A DNA stretch of 64,000 nucleotides from Ophiostoma sp. CBS 140.51 (Eukaryota; Ascomycota; Sordariomycetes; Ophiostomatales; Ophiostomataceae): NCBI GenBank assembly GCA_029298735.1, contig JANSLP010000112.1, positions 1 to 64,000 on the forward strand, read 5' to 3'. Position 1 is the first letter of the stretch, and each line of letters opens with the position of its first letter. The notes beneath the pieces are model-generated. The model saw only the letters and a program-made list of their open reading frames with translations. It was not told where the DNA came from and made no database searches. The position numbers and the translations under genes were made by a program. Positions 40,947 to 51,722 of this stretch are shown here, in pieces.

Positions 40947-43900
40947 ATGCTTCGGCACGCGACTGCGGCCAAGGCTGCCTCTCGACATGTCTCTCGGCGC
41001 GCCTTTGCATCGCTGGCTAATGCACCGACAACACCTGGCGAGAAGCTGCACGGCTTCACGGTGGTGCGCTCAAAGCATGTGCCCGAGCTCGAGCTGACGG
41101 CACTGCACCTACAGCACGACAAGACGGGCGCCGAGCATCTACACATTGCGCGCGACGACGCCAACAATGTCTTCTCAATCGGCTTCAAGACCAACCCGCC
41201 AGACGACACGGGCGTTCCTCACATCCTAGAGCACACAACGCTCTGCGGCAGTGAAAAGTACCCGATCCGCGATCCCTTCTTCAAGATGCTTCCGCGCACG
41301 CTTTCCAACTTCATGAACGCCTTCACAGCCTCCGACCACACTTTTTACCCGTTCGCGACGACCAATGCTCAGGACTTTAAGAACCTCATGTCGGTCTACA
41401 TGGACGCCACATTGCACCCGCTGCTGAAGGAGACGGATTTCACACAAGAGGGCTGGCGTGTTGGACCCGAGAACCCACAGGCAGCGGCTGACGCTTCGGA
41501 CGGCAAGCTCGTTTTCAAGGGCGTCGTCTACAACGAGATGAAGGGCCAAATGTCCGATGCCGGCTACCTGTTCTACATCCGCTTCCAGGACCATATCTTC
41601 CCGGCCATCAACAACTCGGGCGGCGACCCGCAGAAGATTACCGACCTCACCTACAACCAGCTGCGCCAGTTCCACGCCGAGCACTACCACCCGAGCAATG
41701 CCAAGGTCTTTACGTACGGCGACATGCCGCTGGCCGACCACCTGCGCGAGATCGATGCCCGTCTGAGCTCGTTTGAGAAGATAGGCCGCGATGCTGAGAT
41801 TCGCCTGCCCATCAACCTGGCCGACAAGTCTGAGAGCGTCACCCTTACCGGCCCCACTGACCCGCTTGTCGACCCTTCGCGGCAGTTCAAGACGTCCGTG
41901 TCGTGGATCTTGGACGACACCACGGACGTTGTCGAGTCCTTTGCGCTTGCGCTCGTGTCGGCCCTGCTGATGGACGGTTACGGCTCGCCGCTTTACAAGG
42001 GCCTGATCGAGACTGGCCTCGGTATTGACTGGAGCCCCAACACAGGCTACGACAGCTCTGGCCGCGTGGGCATCTTCTCTGTCGGTCTGACAGGTATCCA
42101 GGAGGCCGATGTGGCCCGCGTCAAGGACGAGGTTAACGCCATCCTGCGCAGCGTCCGTGACAAGGGCTTTGAGCGGTCCAAGATCGATGGCTACCTGCAC
42201 CAGCTGGAGCTCAGTCTCAAGCACAAGACGGCCAACTTTGGCATGTCGCTGCTGCAGCGCCTTAAGCCCAAGTGGTTCACTGGCGTCGACCCTTTTGATG
42301 CGCTCGCCTGGAACGACACTATTGCTGCATTTGAGGCCAAGCTGGCCCAAGGCGGCTACCTCGAGAGTCTTCTAGACAAGTACCTAATCGGCCGCAACAC
42401 GCTTTCCTTCACCATGGCTCCCTCGGCCACCTACATCCAGGAGCTTGTGCAAGAAGAAGAGACCCGTCTTGCGTCCAAGATCGCCGAGGTCGCACAAAAG
42501 TCCGGCGGCGAGGCTAAGGCTCGCCAGAAGCTGGAGGAACAGGAGGCTGTTTTGCTTGTTGAGCAGGGCAAGTCCAACACCGAGGATTTGAGCTGCCTGC
42601 CGACAGTTCATGTCAAAGACATTCCCCGGTCCAAAGAGCCTGTTGTCGTGCGCGATGAGAAGGTCGACAAGGCAGTTACCGTCCAATGGCGCGAGGCACC
42701 GACCAACGGCCTGACCTACTTTCGCGCCATCAACGCGCTGGGCGACCTGCCCGAGGAGCTGCGGTCGCTGGTCCCGCTCTTCACTGACGCCATTATGCGT
42801 CTGGGCACCAAGACACACACGATGGAGCAGCTCGAGGACCGCATCAAGCTGCAGACCGGTGGTGTGTCTGTTGGCTACCACTCGGCCGCCAGCCCGATCG
42901 ATTTCCACCAGGCCAACGAAGGCATCATGTTCACGGGTATGGCGCTGGACCGCAACGTGCCTGCCATGCTCGATCTCCTTCGCACGCTCGTCCTCGAGAC
43001 TAACTTTGACAGTCCCGAGGCTGTGCAGCACATCCGCCAGCTGCTGCAGGCGGCGTCGGACGGTGTCGTCAACGATATTGCCTCGTCGGGCCACGCTTTT
43101 GCACGTCGTGCCGCCGAGGCCGGCCTGACTCGCAGTGCTTTCCTGCGCGAGCAAGTCAGCGGCCTGTCGCAGGTGAAGTTGATTACCAGCCTTGCCAGCC
43201 GGCCCGAGACGGACCAGCTCGACGATGTGCTAGCCAAGCTCAAGAAGATCCAGCAAATTGCCATGCAGGCCGACAGTGCCGGTAGCGGCATCCGTGCTGC
43301 CATTACTTGCGGCACCGAGAGCGTCGAGGCCAACTCGTCAGCACTCTCCAAGTTTATGTCGTCGCTGCCGGCGCCCACCAACATTGGCACATCCGCCGTG
43401 TCCGCCATCGAAGCTGCCAAGCGCGTGCAGCGTGCCTTTACCAACCCCAGCGAAGACAAGCTCCGCCAGACATTCTACGCTCTGCCCTACCAGGTCTACT
43501 ACGGTGCCCTCGTCGTGCCGGCCGTGTCCTATACGTCGCCCGACAGCGCACCCCTCCAGATTCTCGCGCAGCTGCTCACACACAAGCACCTGCACCACGA
43601 GATCCGCGAAAAGGGCGGCGCTTACGGTGGCGGTGCCTCCTCCAATGCACTCGAGGGCGTCTTTGGCTTCTACTCGTACCGCGATCCCAACCCCGTCAAC
43701 ACCTTGGGCATTATGCGCGACGCCGGCCGCTGGGCCGTCGAGGACCGCGAGTGGACCGACCGTGATCTCGAGGAGGCCAAGATTTCCATCTTCCAGAGCG
43801 TCGATGCGCCTCGCTCCGTCAACGAGGAGGGCATGGGCCAGTTCCTGTACGGTGTGACGGAGGAGATGCGCCAGACGCGCCGCGAGCAGCTGCTGGATGT

Positions 43901-44051
43901 GTCCAAGGAACAGGTCCGCGACGTGGCACAGCGGTACCTGGTCGCAGGCCTGGCCAAGCAGGCCGAGCAGACCGTCTTCCTTGGCGAGCAGCAGCCCTGG
44001 GTCGACCCCAAGGCATGGAACGTCGAAGAGATGAATGTCAAGACGGAGTAA
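40947..44051 (+). CDS. CYM1: Mitochondrial presequence protease Cym1/PreP
   Basis: An M16C zinc protease of the mitochondrial matrix that degrades cleaved presequences and other short peptides. The 1,034-aa intronless ORF starts with an Arg/Ala-rich amphipathic presequence (MLRHATAAKAASRHVSRRAF). The inverted motif HILEH lies at residues 92-96 and the third zinc ligand is Glu 197 in GVVYNEMKG. YPIRDPFFKMLPRTLSNFMN (106-124) is a family hallmark. The central charged linker (about 500-540) joins the two halves, and the C-terminal half keeps the family's REKGGAYGGGA segment. Length matches fungal Cym1 (about 990-1,040). This is the second M16 protease in the window, only distantly related to the one at 18.1 kb. 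Confidence 0.94.
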   Translation: MLRHATAAKAASRHVSRRAFASLANAPTTPGEKLHGFTVVRSKHVPELELTALHLQHDKTGAEHLHIARDDANNVFSIGFKTNPPDDTGVPHILEHTTLCGSEKYPIRDPFFKMLPRTLSNFMNAFTASDHTFYPFATTNAQDFKNLMSVYMDATLHPLLKETDFTQEGWRVGPENPQAAADASDGKLVFKGVVYNEMKGQMSDAGYLFYIRFQDHIFPAINNSGGDPQKITDLTYNQLRQFHAEHYHPSNAKVFTYGDMPLADHLREIDARLSSFEKIGRDAEIRLPINLADKSESVTLTGPTDPLVDPSRQFKTSVSWILDDTTDVVESFALALVSALLMDGYGSPLYKGLIETGLGIDWSPNTGYDSSGRVGIFSVGLTGIQEADVARVKDEVNAILRSVRDKGFERSKIDGYLHQLELSLKHKTANFGMSLLQRLKPKWFTGVDPFDALAWNDTIAAFEAKLAQGGYLESLLDKYLIGRNTLSFTMAPSATYIQELVQEEETRLASKIAEVAQKSGGEAKARQKLEEQEAVLLVEQGKSNTEDLSCLPTVHVKDIPRSKEPVVVRDEKVDKAVTVQWREAPTNGLTYFRAINALGDLPEELRSLVPLFTDAIMRLGTKTHTMEQLEDRIKLQTGGVSVGYHSAASPIDFHQANEGIMFTGMALDRNVPAMLDLLRTLVLETNFDSPEAVQHIRQLLQAASDGVVNDIASSGHAFARRAAEAGLTRSAFLREQVSGLSQVKLITSLASRPETDQLDDVLAKLKKIQQIAMQADSAGSGIRAAITCGTESVEANSSALSKFMSSLPAPTNIGTSAVSAIEAAKRVQRAFTNPSEDKLRQTFYALPYQVYYGALVVPAVSYTSPDSAPLQILAQLLTHKHLHHEIREKGGAYGGGASSNALEGVFGFYSYRDPNPVNTLGIMRDAGRWAVEDREWTDRDLEEAKISIFQSVDAPRSVNEEGMGQFLYGVTEEMRQTRREQLLDVSKEQVRDVAQRYLVAGLAKQAEQTVFLGEQQPWVDPKAWNVEEMNVKTE

Positions 44052-46087
44052 GGTCGACTACAAACCTCACAATTTTACGAGACGAAAGAAAACGATATGG
44101 AGGTGATGGTTTCTCTGAGGAGCATATTGGCGTTCTGGCATTTTAGACGGGGATTTGGTTACAGAAAAAGTAGCCTTCGGAAACATACTCACTCCACTTG
44201 TACAAAACAACTAAAAGCACAGCATATATCAGAGCATCTACGACGAAAAATAGACAGCATGTTACAATCAGGAGGCAGTACGAGAAGTGACCTATTTCAC
44301 AATGACGACCTTCAGCGCTCAGATACGATACATCTTGTGGCTTTGCATCGAGCTCGCTCGGTGCATACCTATAGCCAACGAGACCACAAAACGGCGCAAG
44401 AACAAACTTGAACAAATTCAAGAGGGGAAAGAGAAAGAGAGACAGAGGGGTTGCGAGGGGAGAAAGAATGACGAGGAGCCGGTTTCGGTGTGCAGCATAG
44501 AAGCCCTCCATTTCATGCTTTCCTTCTTGTATGTTCTTTGCCTCTCTTTCAGAACCTTTTCTCGTCCGTTGCATCAGACCCGACTTTTTTCTTCATCCAT
44601 ACTTGAAATGTCGGACTAAATAACAGGATACATATTGTGCATAAAACGAAAGAAAAAGAAAGTGATAACGTTCGTGCCGTGCGGGATATCCAACATTATT
44701 TCCAAGAACGGCACACACGAAAACTAGCGAAAATATCACACAGCACAAACACCACAAAATGACACATGCGGGCGCTGCTGCACGTCTACATGACCATCTG
44801 TGGCTCCCGGTCAGCCAGCACAAAGTGGCCAATAATGGAACAGCATCTCGATCGTAAGCTTTCTTTTTCTTCCTTTCTTTCCCTTCCTCCCCTCTCTTTC
44901 CAGGCCTCCCCCCCCCCTCCTTTTGGTCACATTGCAGCTGCACGTCAGGGCTCTTGTCCCTTCTTGTCCCTTTTTTTGTCGTTAAAAAATGTCAGATATA
45001 GCCAGTAACAAGCCAGTAACAACACGAACAAGTATGCAGTCCATACAAATCCATACAAAGTGTAACATTCTAGAACATGGATACGGAGCTTTCTTGTCAT
45101 CGTCATTCTCGTGCCTCCTGTTCATCGTTTTCGTCTCATTTCCCATCTCCCTATGAATTTCAAATTTCAGAATTCCTAATTTTCCTTTCTGATTTTCTTT
45201 CGTGATCTTCTCATTTTCTTTTGTTTGAATTCTTATATCTCTCAATTGCTTCATTTTTTCAACACATTTGATAAACCCTCATAATATTTACAGACTTCCG
45301 CGCGCATCGTCCGATTTACATGGTCATATGTCACAAGATAGGAGCGTGGCTGTGAATCAAGCATCAAACGTGCTCGACTTCGCCATTTATTATTTTATAG
45401 GATTCTCCATTTTATATGCGGCCAAAATGTGACCGCCGAAATTCTCCATAGTAAGAGTACGGAACGTTCTCTCAAGGTACTCTGGAACTCTCGTAGTCAT
45501 ACTGCGTAATTCCCATGCCAGGCATCGCCTGCATCGCACCTTCCTCGTCGCCGGCCTGCACCTAAACTTGCGGTCAGTCAAAGAAAGGGGGAAGGAGGCC
45601 AGGGCCACAACGCCGCGAGCGCCGTTACAGAAGTAGTCTGGTAGTGTTTTCCCCCTCCTCGCGACGTTGGTTCGTTCCTTCCTTCCCTCGACGGGAAGGA
45701 GATGGTAGGGTAGGCCCCACCTTAAAATTTTTCCCTCGATGTCGACGTAACAAGCGGCGAGAGATATTGTGCACGGAGTAATACAGTCCACATACGAGCA
45801 GACGGCATTGGCCCATTTCAAATTGCTCGGTTTCTAGTGATGGCCTCAAGTAGAGAAAGCTGTGTATCAGCACAGCCCGGTTTCGAGCTTGAACAAACTC
45901 TGATTTTCCCTCATGTTGAAAGCTTCAAAGACGAGCGAGTTCACGTGCTCTGTTGGCCACGGTCGTGCCTTCCATCTTGGTGATCAACAAAAGTACGTAC
46001 CTCCAGTACCTGACAGAGAATCCCGCTTCGATGAGTCCATCGTAGTTTCCTTGCCTGTTCGAAGAGTTGAACTCTTGTTTCTGCATG
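44052..46087. other. Intergenic 2 kb between CYM1 and the SPE1 leader
   Basis: Mixed AT-rich sequence with a C-run near 44906-44914 and a T-rich stretch at about 45.1-45.3 kb. No coding, tRNA or repeat signal that I can support. The part near 45.9-46.1 kb probably belongs to the SPE1 promoter. Confidence 0.5.
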
Positions 46088-47303
46088 TATATCAAAGTAC
46101 AGCGTCATACATTTTCTGCGCACGAGTGACTTGGTAGCGTACGCAAAAACCCCAAACCCCACCAGAAATCTATTTTTTATTTTTACTGTGTATTCCTTTT
46201 TTTTCCATTCGCTCATTCCCCCACTAGCGAGCTTTTTTTCTAGCCCGCCGCGCCTTCCCTATCCATTTTCTTGGCCGGGCTCCAGAACTTTATTGCAGAA
46301 TCGAAAACAAGAACGTCGACGGTCAACCTCCTTCCCGATTTTCTACCTCTTGCACATCTCCTTTTTCTCCTCCTCCTCTTCTTCTTCAAACCAACATTTC
46401 TTCACTTTATCATTATCATCAAAGCCACCAAGCTCTGGCTATTCTGTAAGTTGATTTCTCACCGTTTTCAAAGGCGCATCCCGATACCGCCACTTCCATC
46501 GACGTGCCGCGATATTTTCGTCGCTTTTCAGCCCGCCACTTTTCCGCTGCCTGGCATCGACCTCAGCTTCTTCTCCCATCTCCATCACTTTTTCCTCACT
46601 TCTTTTTCTCTTTCCTCTCACTTGACTCTCGCCTCTCGACGAACGCCCACTAACAATCCCCAGCTAGTCAGACTCCCAGCTTTCAATCGCACACAGCAAA
46701 CTCTCGCCCAGGCTTGCCTTTGCTTCTCAAAGGCGACCCATCACCCACCACGGCTTTCTCGGCCGTCTTCCTGCTCGCAGATCAACATTCCGGCATTCGC
46801 CAATCCTTCCACATCCTCAACGCGATTCCTCCTCCCTCTGCTGAGCTCGCCCAGCGCTACTCCGTTTAAGCTTCTCCCCGGGTCGCCATATCTGGACCCA
46901 TCCCCTCCGCCATTCCCCCCAGCGTCCTCGCACAACCAGCTGCCGCATAGGAAAGGTTCTGAGGTTCTTCCTCTCGCCGAGGAAGAGTCGAGGAGGCCTC
47001 GTCAGACCGGTTCTGGTTCTGTCTGTTACCAATTTATCCCCCCATAACACGTTTTTCGCCATTACCGTTTGATTCCTTTCTCTAGCTTTTTAGCTATCCC
47101 AACCAACCAATATCTCTCGATTTGTCTCTCGACTCTCGACAGATATAAAAATCTCAACTACCTCCGACAACAACCCACGAGAACTCAGCCCGTTCTTTGA
47201 CCGATAGACAGACAGACTCTGTCTCGATTGTCCCATTCGACTTTTTTTCTCTTCACACTGCTTTCAGTCCACTTATATTCCTCCCCCTTCACCAGTCAAG
47301 GAG
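46088..47303 (+). promoter_or_regulatory. ATG-free leader region of SPE1
   Basis: The 1,216 bases immediately before the SPE1 start codon contain no ATG in any plus-strand frame, whereas roughly nine or more would be expected for its composition. The region is pyrimidine-rich and holds a strong candidate intron. The simplest reading is a long 5' UTR kept free of upstream starts. Ornithine decarboxylase mRNAs of fungi and animals are known for long regulatory leaders. The transcription start cannot be placed from sequence; the bases nearest 46088 may be promoter. Confidence 0.55.
46446..46663 (+). other. Probable 5'-UTR intron of SPE1
   Basis: A GTAAGT donor at 46446 faces a textbook branch and acceptor, ACTAAC at 46649-46654 then AATCCCCAG ending at 46663. 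The branch A lies 10 nt before the acceptor G. Length 218 nt. It lies wholly in the ATG-free leader, so transcription would start before about 46440. Confidence 0.55.
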
Positions 47304-48671
47304 ATGGTTATGGCAACAACTTCTCTGGTTGAATGCGTCGCCCCCGTTACATTCCATAGTAGTAACGTTGGCTTCATCAAGAAGAATCAACAGCAACATG
47401 GCGTCACTCATGCCCACAATGCCAAGCAACTGATTGGCGATGCTCTCCGCCAGCGTGTGGACAACATTGACCATGAATTTTGCGAGCCCGGCGATGAGGA
47501 CACCTTCTTCGTTGCCGACCTCGGCGAGGTTTACCGCCAGCAGCTGCGCTGGAAGATGAACCTCCCCCGCGTCAAGCCCTTTTACGCTGTCAAGTGCAAC
47601 CCGGACCCCAAGGTCCTCCGGCTCCTGGCCGAGATGGGCAACGGCTTTGACTGCGCCTCCAAGGCCGAGATCGAGCAGGTCCTAGACATGGGCGTCGACC
47701 CTTCGCGCATCATTTATGCCCAGCCCTGCAAGACCAACTCATACGTCCGTTACGTCGCCTCCAAGGGCGTCCGTGCCATGACCTTCGACAACGCCGACGA
47801 GCTGCGCAAGATTGCCAAGCTCTACCCGGAGGCCGAGCTGTTTCTGCGCATCCTGACCGACGACAGCTCCTCGCTGTGTCGCCTTAGCCTCAAGTTTGGT
47901 GCGTCGCTCGACGCCACCGACAACCTGCTGGCTCTGGCCCGCGAGCTGAACCTTAACGTTGTCGGCGTCTCGTTCCACGTCGGCTCCGGTGCCTCGGACC
48001 CTCAGGCTTTCCTCAAGGCCGTCCAGGACGCCTACGCCGTCTTCCAGCAGGCTGCTGCTCATGGCTACAGCCTCCGCACTCTGGATGTCGGTGGCGGCTT
48101 CTGCAGCGACGCCTCCTTTGAGGGCATGGCCACTGTGCTCCGCGACGCTCTCGACGAGTACTTCCCGCCCCACCTCGGTGTCTCTCTGATTGCCGAGCCG
48201 GGCCGCTACTTTGTCTCGTCCGTCTTTACCATTGCCTGCAACATCATTGCCCGCCGCACGCTCGAGGACCCCGAGCAGACCCAGCGCGACCCCAGCTATA
48301 TGGTGTACGTCAACGACGGCCTGTATGGCAACTTTAGCAGTATCATGTTCGACCACCAGAACCCCGAGGCCAAGGTCCTGACCTGCCAGGACCGCTTCCT
48401 GTACGACACTGAGGGTGCCCACGCCTCTAAGGAGGCTTCTGAGGCTGGCACCGAGTACTCCATCTGGGGCCCGACCTGTGACGGAATCGACCGCATCACC
48501 GAGAGCATCCGCTTCAAGCAGACGCTCGATGTCGGCGACTGGCTGTACTTTGAGGACATGGGCGCCTACACGAGCTGCTCGGCCACGCGCTTCAACGGCT
48601 TCACGGACAACCACGATGTCATCTACGTGTGCAGCGAGCCGGGTGCGCGTGCTCTTCTGGGTATGCACTAA
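47304..48671 (+). CDS. SPE1: Ornithine decarboxylase
   Basis: A PLP enzyme converting ornithine to putrescine, the first step of polyamine synthesis; cytosolic and active as a head-to-tail dimer. The 455-aa intronless ORF has the PLP lysine in PFYAVKCNP (K97), HVGSGA near 225-230, the glycine loop DVGGGF at 261-266, AEPGRY at 297-302 (PLP phosphate contact), YVNDGLYGNFS near 335-345 and the catalytic cysteine in WGPTCDGID (C392), so all key residues are present. The first ATG (MVMATTS) is used; a second Met lies two codons in. No C-terminal PEST-like tail such as in animal ODC is seen. Polyamine control could act through the long leader described above. Confidence 0.95.
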   Translation: MVMATTSLVECVAPVTFHSSNVGFIKKNQQQHGVTHAHNAKQLIGDALRQRVDNIDHEFCEPGDEDTFFVADLGEVYRQQLRWKMNLPRVKPFYAVKCNPDPKVLRLLAEMGNGFDCASKAEIEQVLDMGVDPSRIIYAQPCKTNSYVRYVASKGVRAMTFDNADELRKIAKLYPEAELFLRILTDDSSSLCRLSLKFGASLDATDNLLALARELNLNVVGVSFHVGSGASDPQAFLKAVQDAYAVFQQAAAHGYSLRTLDVGGGFCSDASFEGMATVLRDALDEYFPPHLGVSLIAEPGRYFVSSVFTIACNIIARRTLEDPEQTQRDPSYMVYVNDGLYGNFSSIMFDHQNPEAKVLTCQDRFLYDTEGAHASKEASEAGTEYSIWGPTCDGIDRITESIRFKQTLDVGDWLYFEDMGAYTSCSATRFNGFTDNHDVIYVCSEPGARALLGMH

Positions 48672-51600
48672 ACTTCAGTGTGTGTGCATCCCTTTTCGTC
48701 AGCACCATGGTCTGCAATAAAGAAAGGAGGGGACGAAGGCAGAACATAGTTCTGGCCACAAACCGTGGAGGACGTTGAAAAGTAAAAAAGGAAGCCTATA
48801 TGGCAGTTCTTGGAAGAAAGGATCCCTTGTTTGAATGTTATCGGTTTTCTTCTTAAGGAACCGAAGCATTGGGGTCTATAACACAGTTATTGCTATTGTT
48901 TTTACTTACATTCGTACTCATGGCCATAAGTGTTGCTTCGTGCAAAATCTTTGTGCCTGAGGTAACTTTTAGAAACAAATTTGATTTTAAATTATTATCG
49001 AAATAGCTTGGTCCTACTGTGAACTGATGTGGAAGTTAATTATCAGGCAAGTGTGCCCCTCCCACGTGTCATTCCCTTGCCGTCTTAGAGAGAAAGGGTG
49101 GGTGTTGCATTAGCATCGGGGGGTTTTGCGGCTGCCGTCTGTTTCTTTGCTTTTTGTGCTCACCTTGTGGATTCTGTTGGGGGCCGCCAAACAGTGCCTG
49201 TCCTTGTTGTGCATGTAGGATAGCTATCCCTACACCGATATCTACCTTGACTTCAGTCGAGAAACCCCCTGTAACGGAGTAAACAATGGAAATTTATTTT
49301 ACATGAGACAGAAACTGTTCACCTTTAGGAGTATGTGCAACAACCAAAATATGATATTTGACATGTCAACTTGGAAGAGAGAATGGGATTTTTATTGAAG
49401 CAACTTTTATGGCATTTTATTTTAAATTCCTTTTCTGATATTAATTTTGAGTAATTTTTGTACAAAAATGTTTTCAATGAAAACAGACGGGCTTTCTGGC
49501 TTCTTTGAATTTTCTGGTTCTGTTCAATGTCTCACTCTTGATTCCTGCATTTGCATACTGTCATATTTTACACACTCTTTTTGAGCCTTTTCGCCTCGTC
49601 TGGTGACGTCGCCTGCATGCTGCACGGTGGCACGGGAGACGCACATTGATAGATAAGGAGTTTTTTTCAGGCTCTGTATGTGAATTGCTCTCCTTTTCTA
49701 CTTTGTGTGCATCGTGACACATGGATTTCACATGGCAATTCCTCGTTTGAAGAAAATACGACTGGACAATAAAACGCGGCAGCAATCACAACGACAAGGT
49801 CATCAAGCAAAAGTGAGACGAATAAAGGACATACAGACACACACGTACAAAGTACAGTCCGATCTGAGTTGTCATATTTTCTGTCCAGGTCTTTTCGCTT
49901 TTCGGCCGCCGGCCAGAAGTCAGCATTGTGCTTGTATTTTTTTTTGTTGGATCTGCGGCAAGGACAGGGTAAGGAAGGCCGTGGAGAAGGCAAATACTTT
50001 TTTGCATGTACTGTCTTGCAACAGCCCCTTCATCATTGGTTTTATGCTGTCTTTAATTTTCCAGCCTTGAGCTTCTTTGCTCGTGTCTCTTTGATCTTCT
50101 TGCTTGCTCTTTTGGGCTTCCGTTCCATTGTTCAGGAATGCGCCTGTGGAATTGGGGCGTGATAAAACGGTATATATGAAACTAACATGTTCCCGAATCT
50201 CATGAGAAAAGCAATACACATCGAATGAGGTGGTTCGAGGTCAACTGTGGCCCCAAGCCAACAAGAAGAAAAGGAACCAGGATTCAGACCATGCTTGCTT
50301 CTAGTGTTACGCAGAAAAATGTAAGACACAATTCTCCGAGGGGACGCAAAGATGCTCTTGTGTGGCAGGACGTGCAGCAAGCAAAAAGCCAGAAAGAGAC
50401 ACTGGCAGAAACAGACGCAGATACAGACACTGGAAAGAAAGTTGTCGAGACTATGTTTCGATACTCTGTCAGCTTGTCTCTTTTTGTTTGGCCCCGATTT
50501 TTCAAGACTTGCCGCCGTTGCCGTCGCGGCATCGGGTTGCACACCATCACGATGTCCACTTTGCCCTTTTGCCCTTTCCCTTGCCATTCTCTTTATGCAA
50601 TGCAGCTTGACGAGAAAAGGGAGCTATGCCGAATAAGGGACCAACAGAGATTCGAGACTTTTCTCAAATTTCACGATAACATTTGAATGAAATGCGTGAC
50701 AGAAAAAAAAAGAAGAAAGCCAATGGCGTTCCCAATGGCAGGGTTAACAGCCAGGGACGGAGACAGGGGCAGGGGGGCAAGGAACCATCTTCCTTAAGCT
50801 CCCATATCCGGGTTGGGCCTTTCCCGCGTGTGCTGCCTGGCAAGAAGCTTGTGTGTTGATTGATTCTGTTCGGTTTTTGTTCCAAGACAATCGTGGACAG
50901 GGCGGGATTGGACTGGTCGGGTTCCATTGAGAAAATGCATGGTGACCTGGCAGTGGCCCAAGCTTTCAACGACGACCCAACGAACGATCGGTAGGTGTTG
51001 TGCCTTTCATGCAGCACGATAGCGCATGTTGGATGCTCGATATCGGCGTTCAGTTTCTTTTTCTCCTGCCCTGTGCTGATGTGCCTGCCTCAATTTCGCT
51101 GGCTTGGTGGTTGCTGGTTGCTGACCACCTTTTGCTTCTGCAAGAAGACGCCAGTAAGAAAAGGCAAGGCAAAGTGCAACTCTGTAATTCTCTTTCACAG
51201 TCGCATTGTGACCTTTTCTGTCGGATACTGCCAGAAGACGGTCCTGGATGCCGATCGTCGGGTCGCAGCGAACGAGTCTCGATGAAAAATTTTCACAATA
51301 TTTCTCGTTTATTTCCCTCATTGTGGTCAAGATCCAGACCTTTTTTGCAGGTCCATCGGAGTTTGATGGTGTGCCTTAAGAAAGTCAACAAAACGAAGCA
51401 GAAGACAAAAGTCCTTTTCTCTGTCCATTTGAAGATGTCTGCATCACCATGCAAGAAAGTGAGACAAGGCTTAGGGTGGGACTTCCCAAATGCCCAGCTG
51501 AGAAGCAGCGGTGACGAGGAAGAAGGAAAGAAAAAGCCAGCCCCTGCTCCGTTGACCTGCATGTTGTCCTCAACAAGTGAGCTGTGTCTTCGGTGGGCTG

Positions 51601-51686
51601 ACGGCGAGAAAAAAGAAAATATAAGAAAACAAAGAGCAATCATACATGAGAGCTGCAAGGATAATTCTTTTTTTAATAAAAAAAAA

Positions 51687-51722
51687 GAAGGGAAGGGAGA
51701 AAAAGAGAGAGAGAAAGAGAGA
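51687..51722. repeat. GA-rich microsatellite
   Basis: Near-perfect runs of GA and GAAA units on the plus strand inside the gene-poor region. Low-complexity sequence; it keeps one reading frame open and so explains part of a long spurious ORF. Confidence 0.6.

Noticed and set aside
46271..47047. 258-codon frame in the SPE1 leader
   Set aside because: It begins with TTG, not ATG, and reflects pyrimidine-rich sequence poor in stop codons; it also spans a likely intron. Kept only as a remark on possible non-AUG initiation.
50225..50250. GGTTCGAGGTC considered as a tRNA B box
   Set aside because: The last bases do not fit the consensus, and no A box or acceptor stem lies at the right distance.
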